A model generated the notes under the pieces. That model was not told the DNA's origin. It did no database searches and saw only the letters and a list, made by a program, of their open reading frames with translations. Shown here piece by piece: positions 8,686 to 17,566 of a DNA stretch of 64,000 nt; positions within the stretch are counted from its first letter, which is position 1; every line of letters begins with the position of its first letter. The translations under genes and the position numbers were made by a program. Source of the stretch: Salmonella enterica subsp. enterica serovar Choleraesuis (GTDB lineage: Bacteria > Pseudomonadota > Gammaproteobacteria > Enterobacterales > Enterobacteriaceae); contig AP025685.1 in the NCBI GenBank assembly GCA_022846635.1, positions 1,922,001-1,986,000 on the forward strand, given 5' to 3'.

Positions 8686-10224
8686 ATGCGTCTGGAAGTC
8701 TTCTGTCAAGACCGGCTCGGTCTGACCCGCGAATTGCTCGATTTACTCGTATTGCGCAGTATTGATTTGCGCGGTATTGAAATTGACCCGATTGGTAAAA
8801 TTTACCTTAACTTTTCCACCCTTGATTTTGATACCTTCAGTAGCCTGATGGCGGAGATCCGCCGTATTCCTGGCGTTACAGATGTGCGCACGGTGGCCTG
8901 GATGCCTTCCGAAAGGGAGCACCGCGCGCTGAGCGCTATTCTGGAGGCGCTGCCAGAACCGGTATTCTCACTGGATGTCAAAAACCGGGTTGAATTAGCC
9001 AACCCAGCCTGCTGCCAGCTATTTGGGATGGATAGCGAGCGCCTGCGGGCGCAGAATCCGGCCAGCCTGATTAGTGGTTTTAACTTCCAGCGTTGGATGG
9101 AGGGGCAGCCAACCACATCCCACACTCAACACGTTGCCATTCACGGGCAAAATTTTTTAATGGAGTTAACGCCGGTTTATTTGGAAGGTGAAGATCAACC
9201 ACTGCCGATTGGCGGGGTGGTCGTTTTGCGATCTACCGTGAGAATGGGTCGTCAGCTCCAGGACCTTAGCGCCGGTGATGTGGATGCTTTCAGCCAGGTT
9301 ATCGCCGTCAGTCCTAAAATGCGCCACGTCGTTGATCAGGCTCATAAACTGGCAGCGCTCAATGCTCCTCTACTGATTGTTGGCGATACCGGTACCGGTA
9401 AAGATCTGATCGCCCGAGCCTGTCATCTGGCCAGTCCGCGCGCCCAGAAGCCTTATCTGGCCCTTAACTGTGCCTCAATTCCGGAAGATGCGGTAGAAAG
9501 CGAACTATTTGGCCATGCCCCGGAAAACAAAAAAGGCTTTTTCGAACAGGCTAACGGCGGCTCCGTGCTGTTGGACGAAATCGGCGAGATGTCGCCGGGA
9601 ATGCAGGTGAAACTGTTACGTTTCCTTAATGATGGTACTTTCCGCCGTGTTGGGGAAGATCATGAGGTTCATGTCGATGTAAGGGTTATCTGCGCCACGC
9701 AGAAAAACCTGGTGGACCTGGTGGCAAAGGGCCTGTTTCGGGAAGATCTCTATTACCGCCTTAATGTGTTAACGCTAAACCTGCCGCCGCTGCGCGACCG
9801 GCCTCAGGATATTATGCCGCTGTGCGAGCTGTTCGTGGCGCGCTTTGCGGATGAGCAGGGAGTTGCTCGTCCTAAGCTTGCTTCAGACCTGGGGCATACA
9901 CTGGTGCGCTATAGCTGGCCTGGCAATGTGCGCCAGCTGAAGAATGCCGTCTACCGCGCGTTAACTCAACTTGAGGGCTATGAACTGCGTGGGCAGGACA
10001 TCATGCTGCCAGATTTTGATGCGGCAACGCTGCCGGTTGGTGAAGAGGCGATTGAGGGCTCACTGGATGAAATCACCCGTCGTTTCGAGCGCTCGGTTTT
10101 AACCCAGCTTTATCGCTCTTATCCCAGCACGCGTAAACTGGCGCGCCGGCTGGGCGTATCACATACCGCAATTGCTAATAAGCTGCGGGAATACGGCCTT
10201 AGTCAGCGTAAAGGCGAAGAGTAA
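8686..10224 (+). CDS. tyrR: TyrR, aromatic amino acid biosynthesis/transport regulator
   Basis: 512 aa, E. coli TyrR length. ACT domain at about residues 1-70 (MRLEVFCQDRLGLTRELLDL), PAS domain about 78-188, AAA+ domain with Walker A GDTGTGKD at 233-240, and a C-terminal Fis-type HTH (STRKLARRLGVSHTAIANKL). The usual GAFTGA loop is replaced by ELFGHAPENKKGFF, as known for TyrR, which acts on sigma70 rather than sigma54 promoters. It binds TyrR boxes with Tyr, Phe or Trp as effectors. A strong bidirectional terminator follows. Confidence 0.97.
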   Translation: MRLEVFCQDRLGLTRELLDLLVLRSIDLRGIEIDPIGKIYLNFSTLDFDTFSSLMAEIRRIPGVTDVRTVAWMPSEREHRALSAILEALPEPVFSLDVKNRVELANPACCQLFGMDSERLRAQNPASLISGFNFQRWMEGQPTTSHTQHVAIHGQNFLMELTPVYLEGEDQPLPIGGVVVLRSTVRMGRQLQDLSAGDVDAFSQVIAVSPKMRHVVDQAHKLAALNAPLLIVGDTGTGKDLIARACHLASPRAQKPYLALNCASIPEDAVESELFGHAPENKKGFFEQANGGSVLLDEIGEMSPGMQVKLLRFLNDGTFRRVGEDHEVHVDVRVICATQKNLVDLVAKGLFREDLYYRLNVLTLNLPPLRDRPQDIMPLCELFVARFADEQGVARPKLASDLGHTLVRYSWPGNVRQLKNAVYRALTQLEGYELRGQDIMLPDFDAATLPVGEEAIEGSLDEITRRFERSVLTQLYRSYPSTRKLARRLGVSHTAIANKLREYGLSQRKGEE

Positions 10225-10233
10225 TCCGGCAAT

Positions 10234-10263
10234 AAAAAAGCTACCCAAACGGGTAGCTTTTTT
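10234..10263. terminator. Bidirectional intrinsic terminator, tyrR / tpx
   Basis: GCTACCC (10240-10246), loop AAAC, GGGTAGC (10251-10257), followed by TTTTTT and preceded by AAAAAA on the other side. It can stop transcription from both the tyrR and tpx sides. Confidence 0.92.
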
Positions 10264-10318
10264 GCTTTACAGCGCTTAACCGCACAGACCTAACGGTCTG
10301 ATCTTCAAACCGAAATTT

Positions 10319-10825
10319 TTAGCCTTTCAGCGCATTCAGCGCGCTTTCGTAGTCTGGCTCTTCGGTGATTTCATTCACCAGCTGGCTAAAAATAACTTCA
10401 TCTTTTTCGTTAAGCACGATAACGGCACGAGCCAGCAGGCCGCGCAGTGCGCCATCAGCAATGGCTACGCCATAGCTTTCACCAAATGCCGGAGTGCGCA
10501 GGGTGGACAGAGTGACCACGTTGCTCAGGTTTTCAGCGCCGCAGAAACGTGACTGGGCGAAAGGAAGGTCGGCAGAGATGCACAGTACTACGGTGTTCTC
10601 CAGCTCAGCCGCCAGCTGGTTAAATTTACGAACCGAAGCGGCGCATACGCCGGTATCGATGCTTGGGAAAATATTCAGTACCTTACGTTTGCCGGCATAC
10701 TGGCTCAGTGCGACGTCAGACAGGTCTTTAGCGACGAGTGTGAAATCAGCGATTTTGGTGCCGGATTGTGGGATCTGACCGGCGACCGCGACCGGATTAC
10801 CCTGGAAATGTACAAGTTGCGTCAT
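10319..10825 (-). CDS. tpx: Tpx, atypical 2-Cys lipid hydroperoxide/thiol peroxidase
   Basis: 168 aa, the exact E. coli length. Peroxidatic Cys61 sits in [15 protein letters not shown] and resolving Cys95 in [10 protein letters not shown]; Cys82 is also present. It reduces alkyl hydroperoxides using thioredoxin, probably in the periplasm/cytoplasm as reported for E. coli. Start at 10825 agrees with [12 protein letters not shown]. Monocistronic and convergent to tyrR, with the shared terminator between them. Confidence 0.97.
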   Translation of the reverse strand: MTQLVHFQGNPVAVAGQIPQSGTKIADFTLVAKDLSDVALSQYAGKRKVLNIFPSIDTGVCAASVRKFNQLAAELENTVVLCISADLPFAQSRFCGAENLSNVVTLSTLRTPAFGESYGVAIADGALRGLLARAVIVLNEKDEVIFSQLVNEITEEPDYESALNALKG

Positions 10826-11144
10826 GGTTATTTTCCTGTTTACATATAGTTAACTTCAACGCCAGTGTAAGTGATCGGGATGCAGATGAATATAAAAAAC
10901 TATGTAACAACTCTCTGCGGCGCTGGTTTTTTTTCTTCAATTTTGTTCAAGTCTTAGCCCCTCAAAATTTCACAAATAATCTTTTTACATCATTCTCACT
11001 ACGCTTAAGTCGTATCCGTTTGCCGGGATGACCCTATATACAAAGTCTGAATAATCCGGTCATTTATCGCAGAAACGATCGTCGGCACACACCCGGCAGA
11101 GGCGCTCGCTATACTGTCAAAGTGAACGTTAACAGGGAAAAGCT
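10826..11144. other. Divergent promoter region, tpx / dgcA
   Basis: 319 bp without a gene. It must contain the leftward tpx promoter and the rightward dgcA promoter. It is AT-rich at 10880-11000. A GGGAAA-type ribosome-binding site precedes dgcA. I recognise no further site. Confidence 0.4.
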
Positions 11145-12137
11145 ATGAGAACCGTGAAGATATATCAGCAGACCTGGCCGCTGCATTCTCCTTTTGTCAT
11201 TGCTCGCGGCAGCCGTAGCCAGATCGATGTCGTGGTGGTAGAGCTGGAAGAGGATGGTTTTGCGGGCGTCGGAGAGTGCACGCCTTATTCACGATATGGC
11301 GAGAGTTGTGCCTCGGTGATGGCGCAGATAACCACGCTGTTACCCGCATTGGAAGCCGGTATGACCCGTGAAACGTTGCAAAAGCAGCTGCCGGCTGGGG
11401 CCGCACGAAATGCGTTGGATAGTGCGCTTTGGGATTTGGAGGCCCGCAGAAGTGGGCAAACGTTGACCGAGTACCTAAATGTGGCTCTGCCAGATGAGCT
11501 GATAACCGCTCAGACTGTGACAATCGATACCCCCGAAAATATGGCACGCCAGGCGATTCAGCTCTATCAGCAGGGCGCGAATCTGTTGAAGGTAAAACTC
11601 GACGATAGGCTGATTACCGAACGAATGGTGGCCATTCGAAGCGCGGTACCCGGTGCGACGTTGATTGTGGATGCGAATGAGTCCTGGCACGGTGATGGAC
11701 TGGCCGCTCGCTGCCAGCTGTTGGCAGACCTGAATGTCGCGATGCTAGAGCAGCCGCTACCGGCCAATGAAGATGCTGCGCTGGAGAACTTCATCCACCC
11801 ATTGCCTATTTGTGCCGATGAGAGCTGCCACACTCGCAGCAGCCTGAAGGCGTTAACCGGCCGTTACGATATGGTCAATATCAAATTAGATAAAACCGGC
11901 GGATTGACTGAAGCGCTTGCGCTGGCTGAGGCTGCGCGTAGCCAGGGTTTTGCGGTCATGGTTGGCTGTATGCTGTGCACTTCGCGGGCAATTTCAGCGG
12001 CGCTACCTGTTACGCCGGGCACTCGTTTTACCGATCTTGATGGACCGACCTGGCTGGAGGTGGATGTTGAACCCGCGCTTAATTTCAGTACGGGATTTTT
12101 GCGTCTCACGCCTTCCAGCGAAGTAACCCCACCATAG
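11145..12137 (+). CDS. dgcA: L-Ala-D/L-Glu epimerase (murein peptide recycling)
   Basis: 330 aa of the enolase superfamily (also called ycjG). Catalytic residues are all present at the E. coli numbering: KVK (Lys149, Lys151), metal ligands Asp176 (VDANESW), Glu202 (EQPLP) and Asp225 (ADES), and Lys247 (NIKLDKTGG). It converts L-Ala-D-Glu released from recycled murein to L-Ala-L-Glu, allowing further degradation. The C-terminal ten residues extend past the E. coli end, and the gene overlaps the 3' end of mpaA by 32 bp tail-to-tail. It works with neighbouring mpaA and mppA. Confidence 0.96.
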   Translation: MRTVKIYQQTWPLHSPFVIARGSRSQIDVVVVELEEDGFAGVGECTPYSRYGESCASVMAQITTLLPALEAGMTRETLQKQLPAGAARNALDSALWDLEARRSGQTLTEYLNVALPDELITAQTVTIDTPENMARQAIQLYQQGANLLKVKLDDRLITERMVAIRSAVPGATLIVDANESWHGDGLAARCQLLADLNVAMLEQPLPANEDAALENFIHPLPICADESCHTRSSLKALTGRYDMVNIKLDKTGGLTEALALAEAARSQGFAVMVGCMLCTSRAISAALPVTPGTRFTDLDGPTWLEVDVEPALNFSTGFLRLTPSSEVTPP

Positions 12138-12810
12138 CATCCAGATAGCGTTCGCTGGCATCATCCGCCGAGATTGCAGGAAGTTCGGCGGTGATGCAGT
12201 GCAGGCCAATATCGCCACACCAGCTACCGAAACTACCGGGAGTGGCGTATCCAACACTCGCTACCAGCGGCAGATTAAACTTTGTTGCCAGCCAGTTGCC
12301 CAGCTCACTATGGCGGGCATCTTCAATACATCCCAGAGGATCGTGAAACGAAACAACCCAGCGTGGGTGCTGGCGCATTATCAGCGCACATAGTGCCTGG
12401 GTCTCTGGTTCTGAGCCTGCGTGTTCCCCGGTTGACAGGCGAACGTCACGCGCGCTGGCGGCGCTATTCCATCGATAAACCGTTTCGCCGGGACGCCAGT
12501 TTGCCGCTGGAAAATTACGATTGAGATCGACGCCCCGATAATTGGCGCGCAGACCAGACTGACATCCGTCGGGGTTCACACACAGAATCACATGGTGGCG
12601 GCGCAGTTCCGGGGATAGGGTACGCAGCGCGCAGGATAAAATCACCATTGCGGCATTTTCATCACCATGGGTACCGGCAATGATAAGGCCGCTTTGAGCG
12701 TCGGGTTGCAGTGCCGGATACCACAGTAACGGTGCCCCGAGCAATGATTCCCCATAGTGACTAACGCCAGCCGGTAGTTGGCCTCGAAGAGGGCGCGGAA
12801 GAGTTGTCAT
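12106..12810 (-). CDS. mpaA: MpaA, murein peptide amidase A (gamma-D-Glu-mDAP amidase)
   Basis: 234 aa, M14-type zinc carboxypeptidase fold. Zinc ligands are seen in THGDEN (His48, Glu51) and SFHDP (His156); the catalytic Glu is probably Glu209 in ITAELP. The family also has VDLNRNFPAANW near residue 95. It cleaves mDAP from murein tripeptide in the cytoplasm, producing the L-Ala-D-Glu that the adjacent epimerase handles. Slightly shorter than the E. coli protein (242 aa or more). Convergent with dgcA, overlapping by 32 bp. Confidence 0.95.
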   Translation of the reverse strand: MTTLPRPLRGQLPAGVSHYGESLLGAPLLWYPALQPDAQSGLIIAGTHGDENAAMVILSCALRTLSPELRRHHVILCVNPDGCQSGLRANYRGVDLNRNFPAANWRPGETVYRWNSAASARDVRLSTGEHAGSEPETQALCALIMRQHPRWVVSFHDPLGCIEDARHSELGNWLATKFNLPLVASVGYATPGSFGSWCGDIGLHCITAELPAISADDASERYLDAMVGLLRWKA

Positions 12811-13011
12811 GGCAATATCCTTACCAGGGAGCCTGTAATTATTATTATCGCAGGCGGGGAAAATTCATAAATGAAACCAGATATTGCTGTGAAAACCGGC
12901 GTTCGGCAAAATTTATTGATGTTACTAATTGATTTGCCGGGCACGGTTTGTTTTGCTTAACCCCCGGTTTGCTCATTAGCAACAGCTTGTTGCCATTTTT
13001 GAAGGTATTGC

Positions 13012-14631
13012 ATGAAAACGTCCTTCCGTCTGAGTTGCTGTGCGTTGCTGCTTGTCAGCGCGTCTTTATCATCCTGGGCTGCAGATGTGCCGCCAGGCAC
13101 TCAGCTGGCTGCCAGTCAGCAGGTTGTCCGTCACATCAAAGATGAACCATCGTCATTAGATCCACATAAAGCCGTGGGATTGCCGGAAATTCAGGTTATT
13201 CGCGATCTTTTTGAAGGGCTGGTAAATCAGGATGCTAAGGGCAATATGATCCCAGGCGTGGCACTCAGCTGGAGCAGTAGCGATAACCGGGTGTGGACCT
13301 TCCGGTTGCGCAAGGACGCTAAATGGTCAAACAGTAAACCGGTCACGGCGGGTGATTTTGTTTACAGCTGGCGGCGGCTGGTGGACCCCAAAACGACCTC
13401 GCCATTTGCCTGGTTCGCGGCGCTGGGCAATATCCACAATGCGCAGGCAATCATTGATGGTAAATTGCCGCCAGATCAACTGGGGGTTAAAGCCGTTGAT
13501 GATTATACGCTCCAGGTTACGCTTGATAAGCCTTTACCGTGGTTCCCTAACCTGACGGTGAACTTCGCGCTATATCCAGTGCCTGAGCAGGCTATCGTTA
13601 AGTCTGGAAGCGCATGGACTCAGCCAGGTAAATTAGTGGGCAATGGTGCGTATGTTTTAAAATCTCGGGTGGTGAATGAGAAGCTGGTGGCAGTGCGTAA
13701 TCCTCACTATTGGGATGACAAAAAGACCGTAATTAATCAGGTCACTTTTATGCCTATCAACCAGGAAACAGCGGCTACCAAGCGCTATCTGGCGGGTGAT
13801 ATCGATATTACCGAGTCCTTCCCCAAGAATATGTACCGCAAACTGCTAAAAGATATTCCCGGACAGGTTTACACACCGCTGCAATTAGGCACCTATTACT
13901 ATGCCTTTAACACTCAGAAAGGCCCAACCCGCGATGTGCGCGTGCGTCAGGCGCTGAATATGACTATTGATAGGCGGATTATTGCTGAAAAGGTGCTGGG
14001 TACAGGTGAGAAACCGGCATGGCATTTTACGCCAGATGTAACGGCCGGGTTTAAACCTGATGTTTCGCCGCTCGAGCAGGCGAGCCAGGCAGAGCTTAAT
14101 ATGCAGGCTAAAACGCTGCTGCAGGCAGCGGGATACGGACCGGACAAGCCGCTTAAGCTGACATTGCTCTATAACACGCTGGAGAATCACCAGAAAATTG
14201 CCATTGCGGTAGCGTCGATGTGGAAAAAAAATCTGGGTGTAGATGTGAAACTGCAAAACCAGGAGTGGAAAACTTATATCGACAGTCGCAATAGCGGAAA
14301 TTTTGATGTTATCCGTGCTTCATGGGTAGGGGACTACAATGAGCCCTCAACCTTCCTGTCGCTATTAACCTCAAGCCATAGCGGCAATATTGCCCGCTTT
14401 AATAGCCCAGGTTATGACAAGATCATGCAAAAGGTGGGGCTGGAGAATACCGCAGAGGCTCGTAATACTGATTACAACCTGGCGGAGAAAGTGATTCTTG
14501 AGCAGGCCCCGATTGCCCCAATCTACCAGTACACCAATGGACGGTTGATTAAACCGTGGCTACAGGGTTATCCCATTGCAAACCCCGAGGATGTTGCATA
14601 CACCAGGACGATGTATATTTTGAAACACTAG
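13012..14631 (+). CDS. mppA: MppA, periplasmic murein tripeptide-binding protein
   Basis: 539 aa SBP family 5 protein with a Sec signal peptide (cleavage after SSWAAD, about residue 23). It is nearly collinear with E. coli MppA (537 aa): VRHIKDEPSSLDP, LFEGLVNQ, GDIDITESFPKNMY, RASWVGDYNEPSTFL and the terminal TMYILKH. It delivers L-Ala-gamma-D-Glu-mDAP to the Opp permease for murein recycling. It could be confused with OppA, but these stretches favour MppA. Its closeness to dgcA and mpaA groups the recycling functions. Confidence 0.95.
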   Translation: MKTSFRLSCCALLLVSASLSSWAADVPPGTQLAASQQVVRHIKDEPSSLDPHKAVGLPEIQVIRDLFEGLVNQDAKGNMIPGVALSWSSSDNRVWTFRLRKDAKWSNSKPVTAGDFVYSWRRLVDPKTTSPFAWFAALGNIHNAQAIIDGKLPPDQLGVKAVDDYTLQVTLDKPLPWFPNLTVNFALYPVPEQAIVKSGSAWTQPGKLVGNGAYVLKSRVVNEKLVAVRNPHYWDDKKTVINQVTFMPINQETAATKRYLAGDIDITESFPKNMYRKLLKDIPGQVYTPLQLGTYYYAFNTQKGPTRDVRVRQALNMTIDRRIIAEKVLGTGEKPAWHFTPDVTAGFKPDVSPLEQASQAELNMQAKTLLQAAGYGPDKPLKLTLLYNTLENHQKIAIAVASMWKKNLGVDVKLQNQEWKTYIDSRNSGNFDVIRASWVGDYNEPSTFLSLLTSSHSGNIARFNSPGYDKIMQKVGLENTAEARNTDYNLAEKVILEQAPIAPIYQYTNGRLIKPWLQGYPIANPEDVAYTRTMYILKH

Positions 14632-14763
14632 CCAGCGAGCCCTGATTAATCGGGTTTATTTTGATTCAATATACCTTTACTGATGTCCCGCCATGTTTTT
14701 TGTGTCGGGACATTATTTTATCTACTTTTTGTTTTAGTCTTACTGAGCTCTGCGCTAGCCTGG

Positions 14764-14787
14764 CCGCAGGCTGATCTCAGCCTGCGG
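14764..14787. repeat. Perfect 11-bp inverted repeat hairpin
   Basis: CCGCAGGCTGA (14764-14774) and TCAGCCTGCGG (14777-14787) are perfect complements. It lies 7 bp beyond the stop of the leftward 75-aa gene and about 130 bp after mppA. No T-run on either strand; possibly a Rho-dependent or processing signal. Confidence 0.6.
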
Positions 14788-14793
14788 TTAGGT

Positions 14794-15021
14794 CTATTCA
14801 GTTTTGGTTGGCACAGCTTTGCGTTTGCTGGCCGGGGTGTAGATCTCGCGATAGTGCTCGAGTCGCTGGAGAAAAAAGGCGTGTTGGTATTCAGGAATTG
14901 CCTCTAGCACAGTCTCAATAGGATAGGCCTGGTTGAGATACTCGCGAAACGCATAGGTTGAGGCCATAAAATCGATGGTTTTTTCGATAATGGCCGGTGC
15001 ATTCTCCGTAATTGGCGTCAT
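14794..15021 (-). CDS. Conserved hypothetical small protein, 75 aa
   Basis: I set the start at the ATG at 15021, which has AAGGA 7 bases upstream; an in-frame upstream ATG at 15117 lacks such a site. The protein is soluble and helical (MTPITENAPAIIEKTIDFMA...), rich in aromatic residues, with a basic C-terminus ending KRKAVPTKTE. No signal peptide, membrane span or recognised domain. It stands alone between mppA and the AriR-like gene on the opposite strand. Confidence 0.7.
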   Translation of the reverse strand: MTPITENAPAIIEKTIDFMASTYAFREYLNQAYPIETVLEAIPEYQHAFFLQRLEHYREIYTPASKRKAVPTKTE

Positions 15022-15315
15022 AACGTTATCCTTCTGTCGCTCCCTGGGGTTAATAGTTTGTATAGCAAACCGTGGAGCATTTTCCAGCCAGCCAATGAGA
15101 CATCTGTGCTTTAACAAGGCTTTCAGCTGGATATACGTGCAGGAGCGCCATTTTTGTATCTATTACTCATTTAATTCGAAATAGTGATGACCCGGCGCAC
15201 AATAGCAACAACAGGAGTTGCGTTGTTGCTAGGCATAGATTACTTTTATCGGCAGATTCGGCGTAAGGAAAGCGCCGTTGGTTAATCGTAGTTTTCACGT
15301 AACAAGGATGTCGTG

Positions 15316-15543
15316 ATGAGTCAGGTCGCCCGTAGTTCAGTTGTTCACCATATTCCCGCCGAATACATTTCAGAATCAGTACTGCTCAAAATCATTGAAA
15401 GCGATCTGCTGCTGCAGAAAGGCTACGTAGCCCATGATGACGTGGTCAGCGCTCTGATGAAAAACCTTGAATCCGAGCAGAACGTTATTCTCAATGATAT
15501 CTATCGTCAGACTCTGGAGTTTGTTATCTGCGCTGGCCACTGA
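15316..15543 (+). CDS. YmgB/AriR-family biofilm and acid-stress regulator-like protein
   Basis: 75 aa from the ATG at 15316; AAGGA sits 7 bases upstream, so the preceding in-frame GTG was not used. The helical core, LLKIIESDLLLQKGYV then MKNLESEQNVILNDIYRQTLEFV, resembles E. coli AriR/YmgB and relatives (YcgZ, YmgA, YmgC), a family of about 80-90 aa acting in the Rcs/biofilm connector network. Similarity is to the family pattern rather than a clear orthologue. Confidence 0.7.
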   Translation: MSQVARSSVVHHIPAEYISESVLLKIIESDLLLQKGYVAHDDVVSALMKNLESEQNVILNDIYRQTLEFVICAGH

Positions 15544-15573
15544 TACCAGGTTGACGCTTAGCCGGGAGGGAAC

Positions 15574-15723
15574 ATGAATGCTCTCACAACGCTAATTGAT
15601 TATTTGTCCACGTATTTTGCCCAGACGATATTTAACCTGAGTTGGCAAGCTGGCTGGTGTTTACTGGCATTCCTTGTCATTAATGCGTTATATCAGATTG
15701 CTCGCCTGGCCCTCGCCAGGTAG
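15574..15723 (+). CDS. Small membrane protein, 49 aa
   Basis: ATG at 15574, preceded by GGGAGGG, and TAG at 15721. The peptide begins MNALTTLIDYLSTYFAQTIF and carries one strong hydrophobic helix (residues about 26-42) ending in a basic tail (RLALAR). It starts 31 bp after the AriR-like gene on the same strand, and a strong intrinsic terminator follows 11 bp after its stop, so the two form a closed bicistronic unit. Function unknown. Confidence 0.72.
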   Translation: MNALTTLIDYLSTYFAQTIFNLSWQAGWCLLAFLVINALYQIARLALAR

Positions 15724-15733
15724 ACCTCATATT

Positions 15734-15770
15734 ACGCCGGGCAACATAGCCCGGCGTCCGCTCTTTTTTC
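15734..15770 (+). terminator. Intrinsic terminator after the AriR-like/microprotein unit
   Basis: ACGCCGGGC (15734-15742), loop AACATA, GCCCGGCGT (15749-15757), then a T-rich tract containing TTTTTT. Confidence 0.9.
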
Positions 15771-15971
15771 CTAATGCTTTGCCGCTAACCACTTTGAGCT
15801 GTTATGTGTCTCTTTTACTTTTAGGGTGAAAACGCTTTGGTTTGGAGAATAAATCGCACTCATTGAATTGGTTGCAAATTGAATTGTACGTAGTGGGTGT
15901 TATACCTTGATTGATCGGCGGACGAGGATCGTTTGCCCGAAAGCAATAACCTGCCAGACAAGGATGTAGTG

Positions 15972-16445
15972 ATGAAACCAATTCTGCTTGTCGCGATTGC
16001 GGCGTGCCTGATGGGCTGCAAGCCTGGTGCTCAGAGCATGCCTACCGTTGACGAAATTGCCTATGAGGCTTTTAAAACCAGCCGTCAGCATCTGATTAGT
16101 AAAACATGGCATCAGAACCGGCTGAGCGGGCTGGAGGTACGGGTCTATAATTCACCCTGGTATAACAATGAATATTTCGTCTATACCTGTGGTCGCATTC
16201 AACAAATTATTGGCCAGGGGCCGATAAAAACCGATCGCTTCGTGTTGTTTGCCCATGTAAAGGCTGAGCCGGGCCAGATAAGTGTTACCGATAGCAGCGG
16301 GACGCTGGCTGATAATTCGCTTTACCCTGGCAAAAATAGCACCAGCGCGCCATGTAAAGCAGGTAAGGCCGATTCTTCTTACGGTGTACCGGCCCAACAA
16401 CTTGATCTGCCAGATCAAAACTGGAACCGAAGCTGGACAGGTTAA
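15972..16445 (+). CDS. Predicted lipoprotein of unknown function
   Basis: 157 aa from the ATG at 15972 (AAGGA 7 bases upstream). The signal peptide ends with lipobox LMGC (Cys16), giving an acylated envelope protein. The mature part is about 140 aa and has two further Cys (in YTCGRI and APCKAG) that may form a disulphide. No recognised domain. It stands alone between terminator-flanked units. Confidence 0.8.
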   Translation: MKPILLVAIAACLMGCKPGAQSMPTVDEIAYEAFKTSRQHLISKTWHQNRLSGLEVRVYNSPWYNNEYFVYTCGRIQQIIGQGPIKTDRFVLFAHVKAEPGQISVTDSSGTLADNSLYPGKNSTSAPCKAGKADSSYGVPAQQLDLPDQNWNRSWTG

Positions 16446-16612
16446 TTGACAGGGAATGGAATTTAAGCGGTTTTTGATCAAATCACCTTGTTCCGATTTA
16501 TTTCAGGATGGATAATTCCTGGAGTTATCGGTGAAATAAGCCAGTTGCTTCGTGAATACTGAAAATTATCACGGAGGGTTACTAACTGGTTTGTTGTTTA
16601 AAGTGAGTTGTT

Positions 16613-17158
16613 GTGAATAAAACGCTTAAATTTTCTTTGTGTCTGGTACTACTGATTGCGATTGCTGGTTCCGGATATATTTATGTACAAAAGCTTCAGA
16701 AAAAGTCCCAGTTAAGTACCAGCGGCCAGGCATCGTCCACTGCGCAGCCTGGCGGCGAAGTCGTCTTCCCGGAAAGCCAGCTTAATGCACTAACGCCTCA
16801 GATTAACCAGGTTGCAGTAAACATCATGCATTATATTGATACCGGTGATGCGGGAAAAATTGGTAGCGTATGGGATGCCTCCTCCGAACTGGCCCAGCAT
16901 AGTGTTAATCGGGAAGACTTTATTTCCAGTTTGCAAAACACCCATCATCAAATGGGTAAATTGATGAGCCGGGACTATATCAATACTATTTATAAATCTT
17001 TCACTAAACCCGGCAAAGTACCGCCTGGCCAGTATATAACGGTGAATTATCTGGCAAAATTTGCTAATGAAAAAACGCCGCGCAGTGAGTCCGTAGTATT
17101 TGTATATAACCAGGCTCAGTGGAAACTGGTGGGTTATACCATTCTTAATAATAAGTAA
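16613..17158 (+). CDS. DUF4019-domain membrane-anchored/exported protein
   Basis: 181 aa with GTG start. An N-terminal hydrophobic segment (residues 6-24) acts as a membrane anchor or signal. A polar Ser/Gln linker follows, then a C-terminal domain (about 60-181) with the DUF4019 pattern: conserved Asp in DTGDAGKIGSVWDASSE and the closing QAQWKLVGYTI. Function unknown in the family. The ribosome-binding site for the GTG is weak. A 300-bp untranslated stretch and a terminator follow. Confidence 0.75.
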   Translation: MNKTLKFSLCLVLLIAIAGSGYIYVQKLQKKSQLSTSGQASSTAQPGGEVVFPESQLNALTPQINQVAVNIMHYIDTGDAGKIGSVWDASSELAQHSVNREDFISSLQNTHHQMGKLMSRDYINTIYKSFTKPGKVPPGQYITVNYLAKFANEKTPRSESVVFVYNQAQWKLVGYTILNNK

Positions 17159-17444
17159 TGGCGGTTTATCTGGAGCATTTTTTTAAAATGCCAGGGTAAA
17201 TGGGCGTGAGTACATTTGGCTTAAACAGTGAAAAATCTCATGCAATGAAATGCATTAAATAGCGATATTCAGGCGAATTTAGCGAGCTTTCGATGCCCAA
17301 CATGTTAAAGCTAACTATTTGTTGCTAAGCACATTTTTTATCATTGATCTTAGGTGGTCAACGGGAGATAGTGAGTTTGCGCAAAAGTCTTAGTTCTAAA
17401 ACTGCGCCAAGAAATGATTTAACTGCATGTAATACTCTTTTCCT
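17159..17444 (+). other. Gene-free stretch upstream of a strong terminator (long 3' UTR or sRNA locus)
   Basis: About 290 bp with no plausible ORF between the DUF4019 gene and an intrinsic terminator on the same strand. It begins with an imperfect hairpin (CTGG-a-GCATTTT / AAAATGC-CAGG, about 17171-17196), and a further stem GCGCA/TGCGC lies near 17378-17406. Either the 3' UTR of the DUF4019 mRNA or a separate small RNA. Confidence 0.35.
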
Positions 17445-17473
17445 GCCCGGATGCCACCATCCGGGCTTTTTTT
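17445..17473 (+). terminator. Intrinsic terminator, rightward
   Basis: GCCCGGATG, loop CCAC, CATCCGGGC, then seven T. Ends transcription from the DUF4019 side. Confidence 0.92.
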
Positions 17474-17477
17474 ATGA

Positions 17478-17502
17478 GAAAAACCACGCTCTATGGCGTG
17501 GT
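17478..17502 (-). terminator. Intrinsic terminator, leftward (flavoprotein gene)
   Basis: On the minus strand ACCACGC, loop CATAGA, GCGTGGT, then TTTTCTC. It lies 65 bp beyond the stop of the flavoprotein gene and 5 bp from the opposing terminator. Confidence 0.8.
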
Positions 17503-17566
17503 CAATATTTCGCTTTACACTATGTACCTTCAGCCTGTTACGGCAAGGAAGCTAGTTAATGGCGGT

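Noticed and set aside
14683..14907. 74-codon hydrophobic rightward ORF after mppA
   Set aside because: No ribosome-binding site; its 3' half runs antisense to the better-supported 75-aa gene and through the perfect hairpin.
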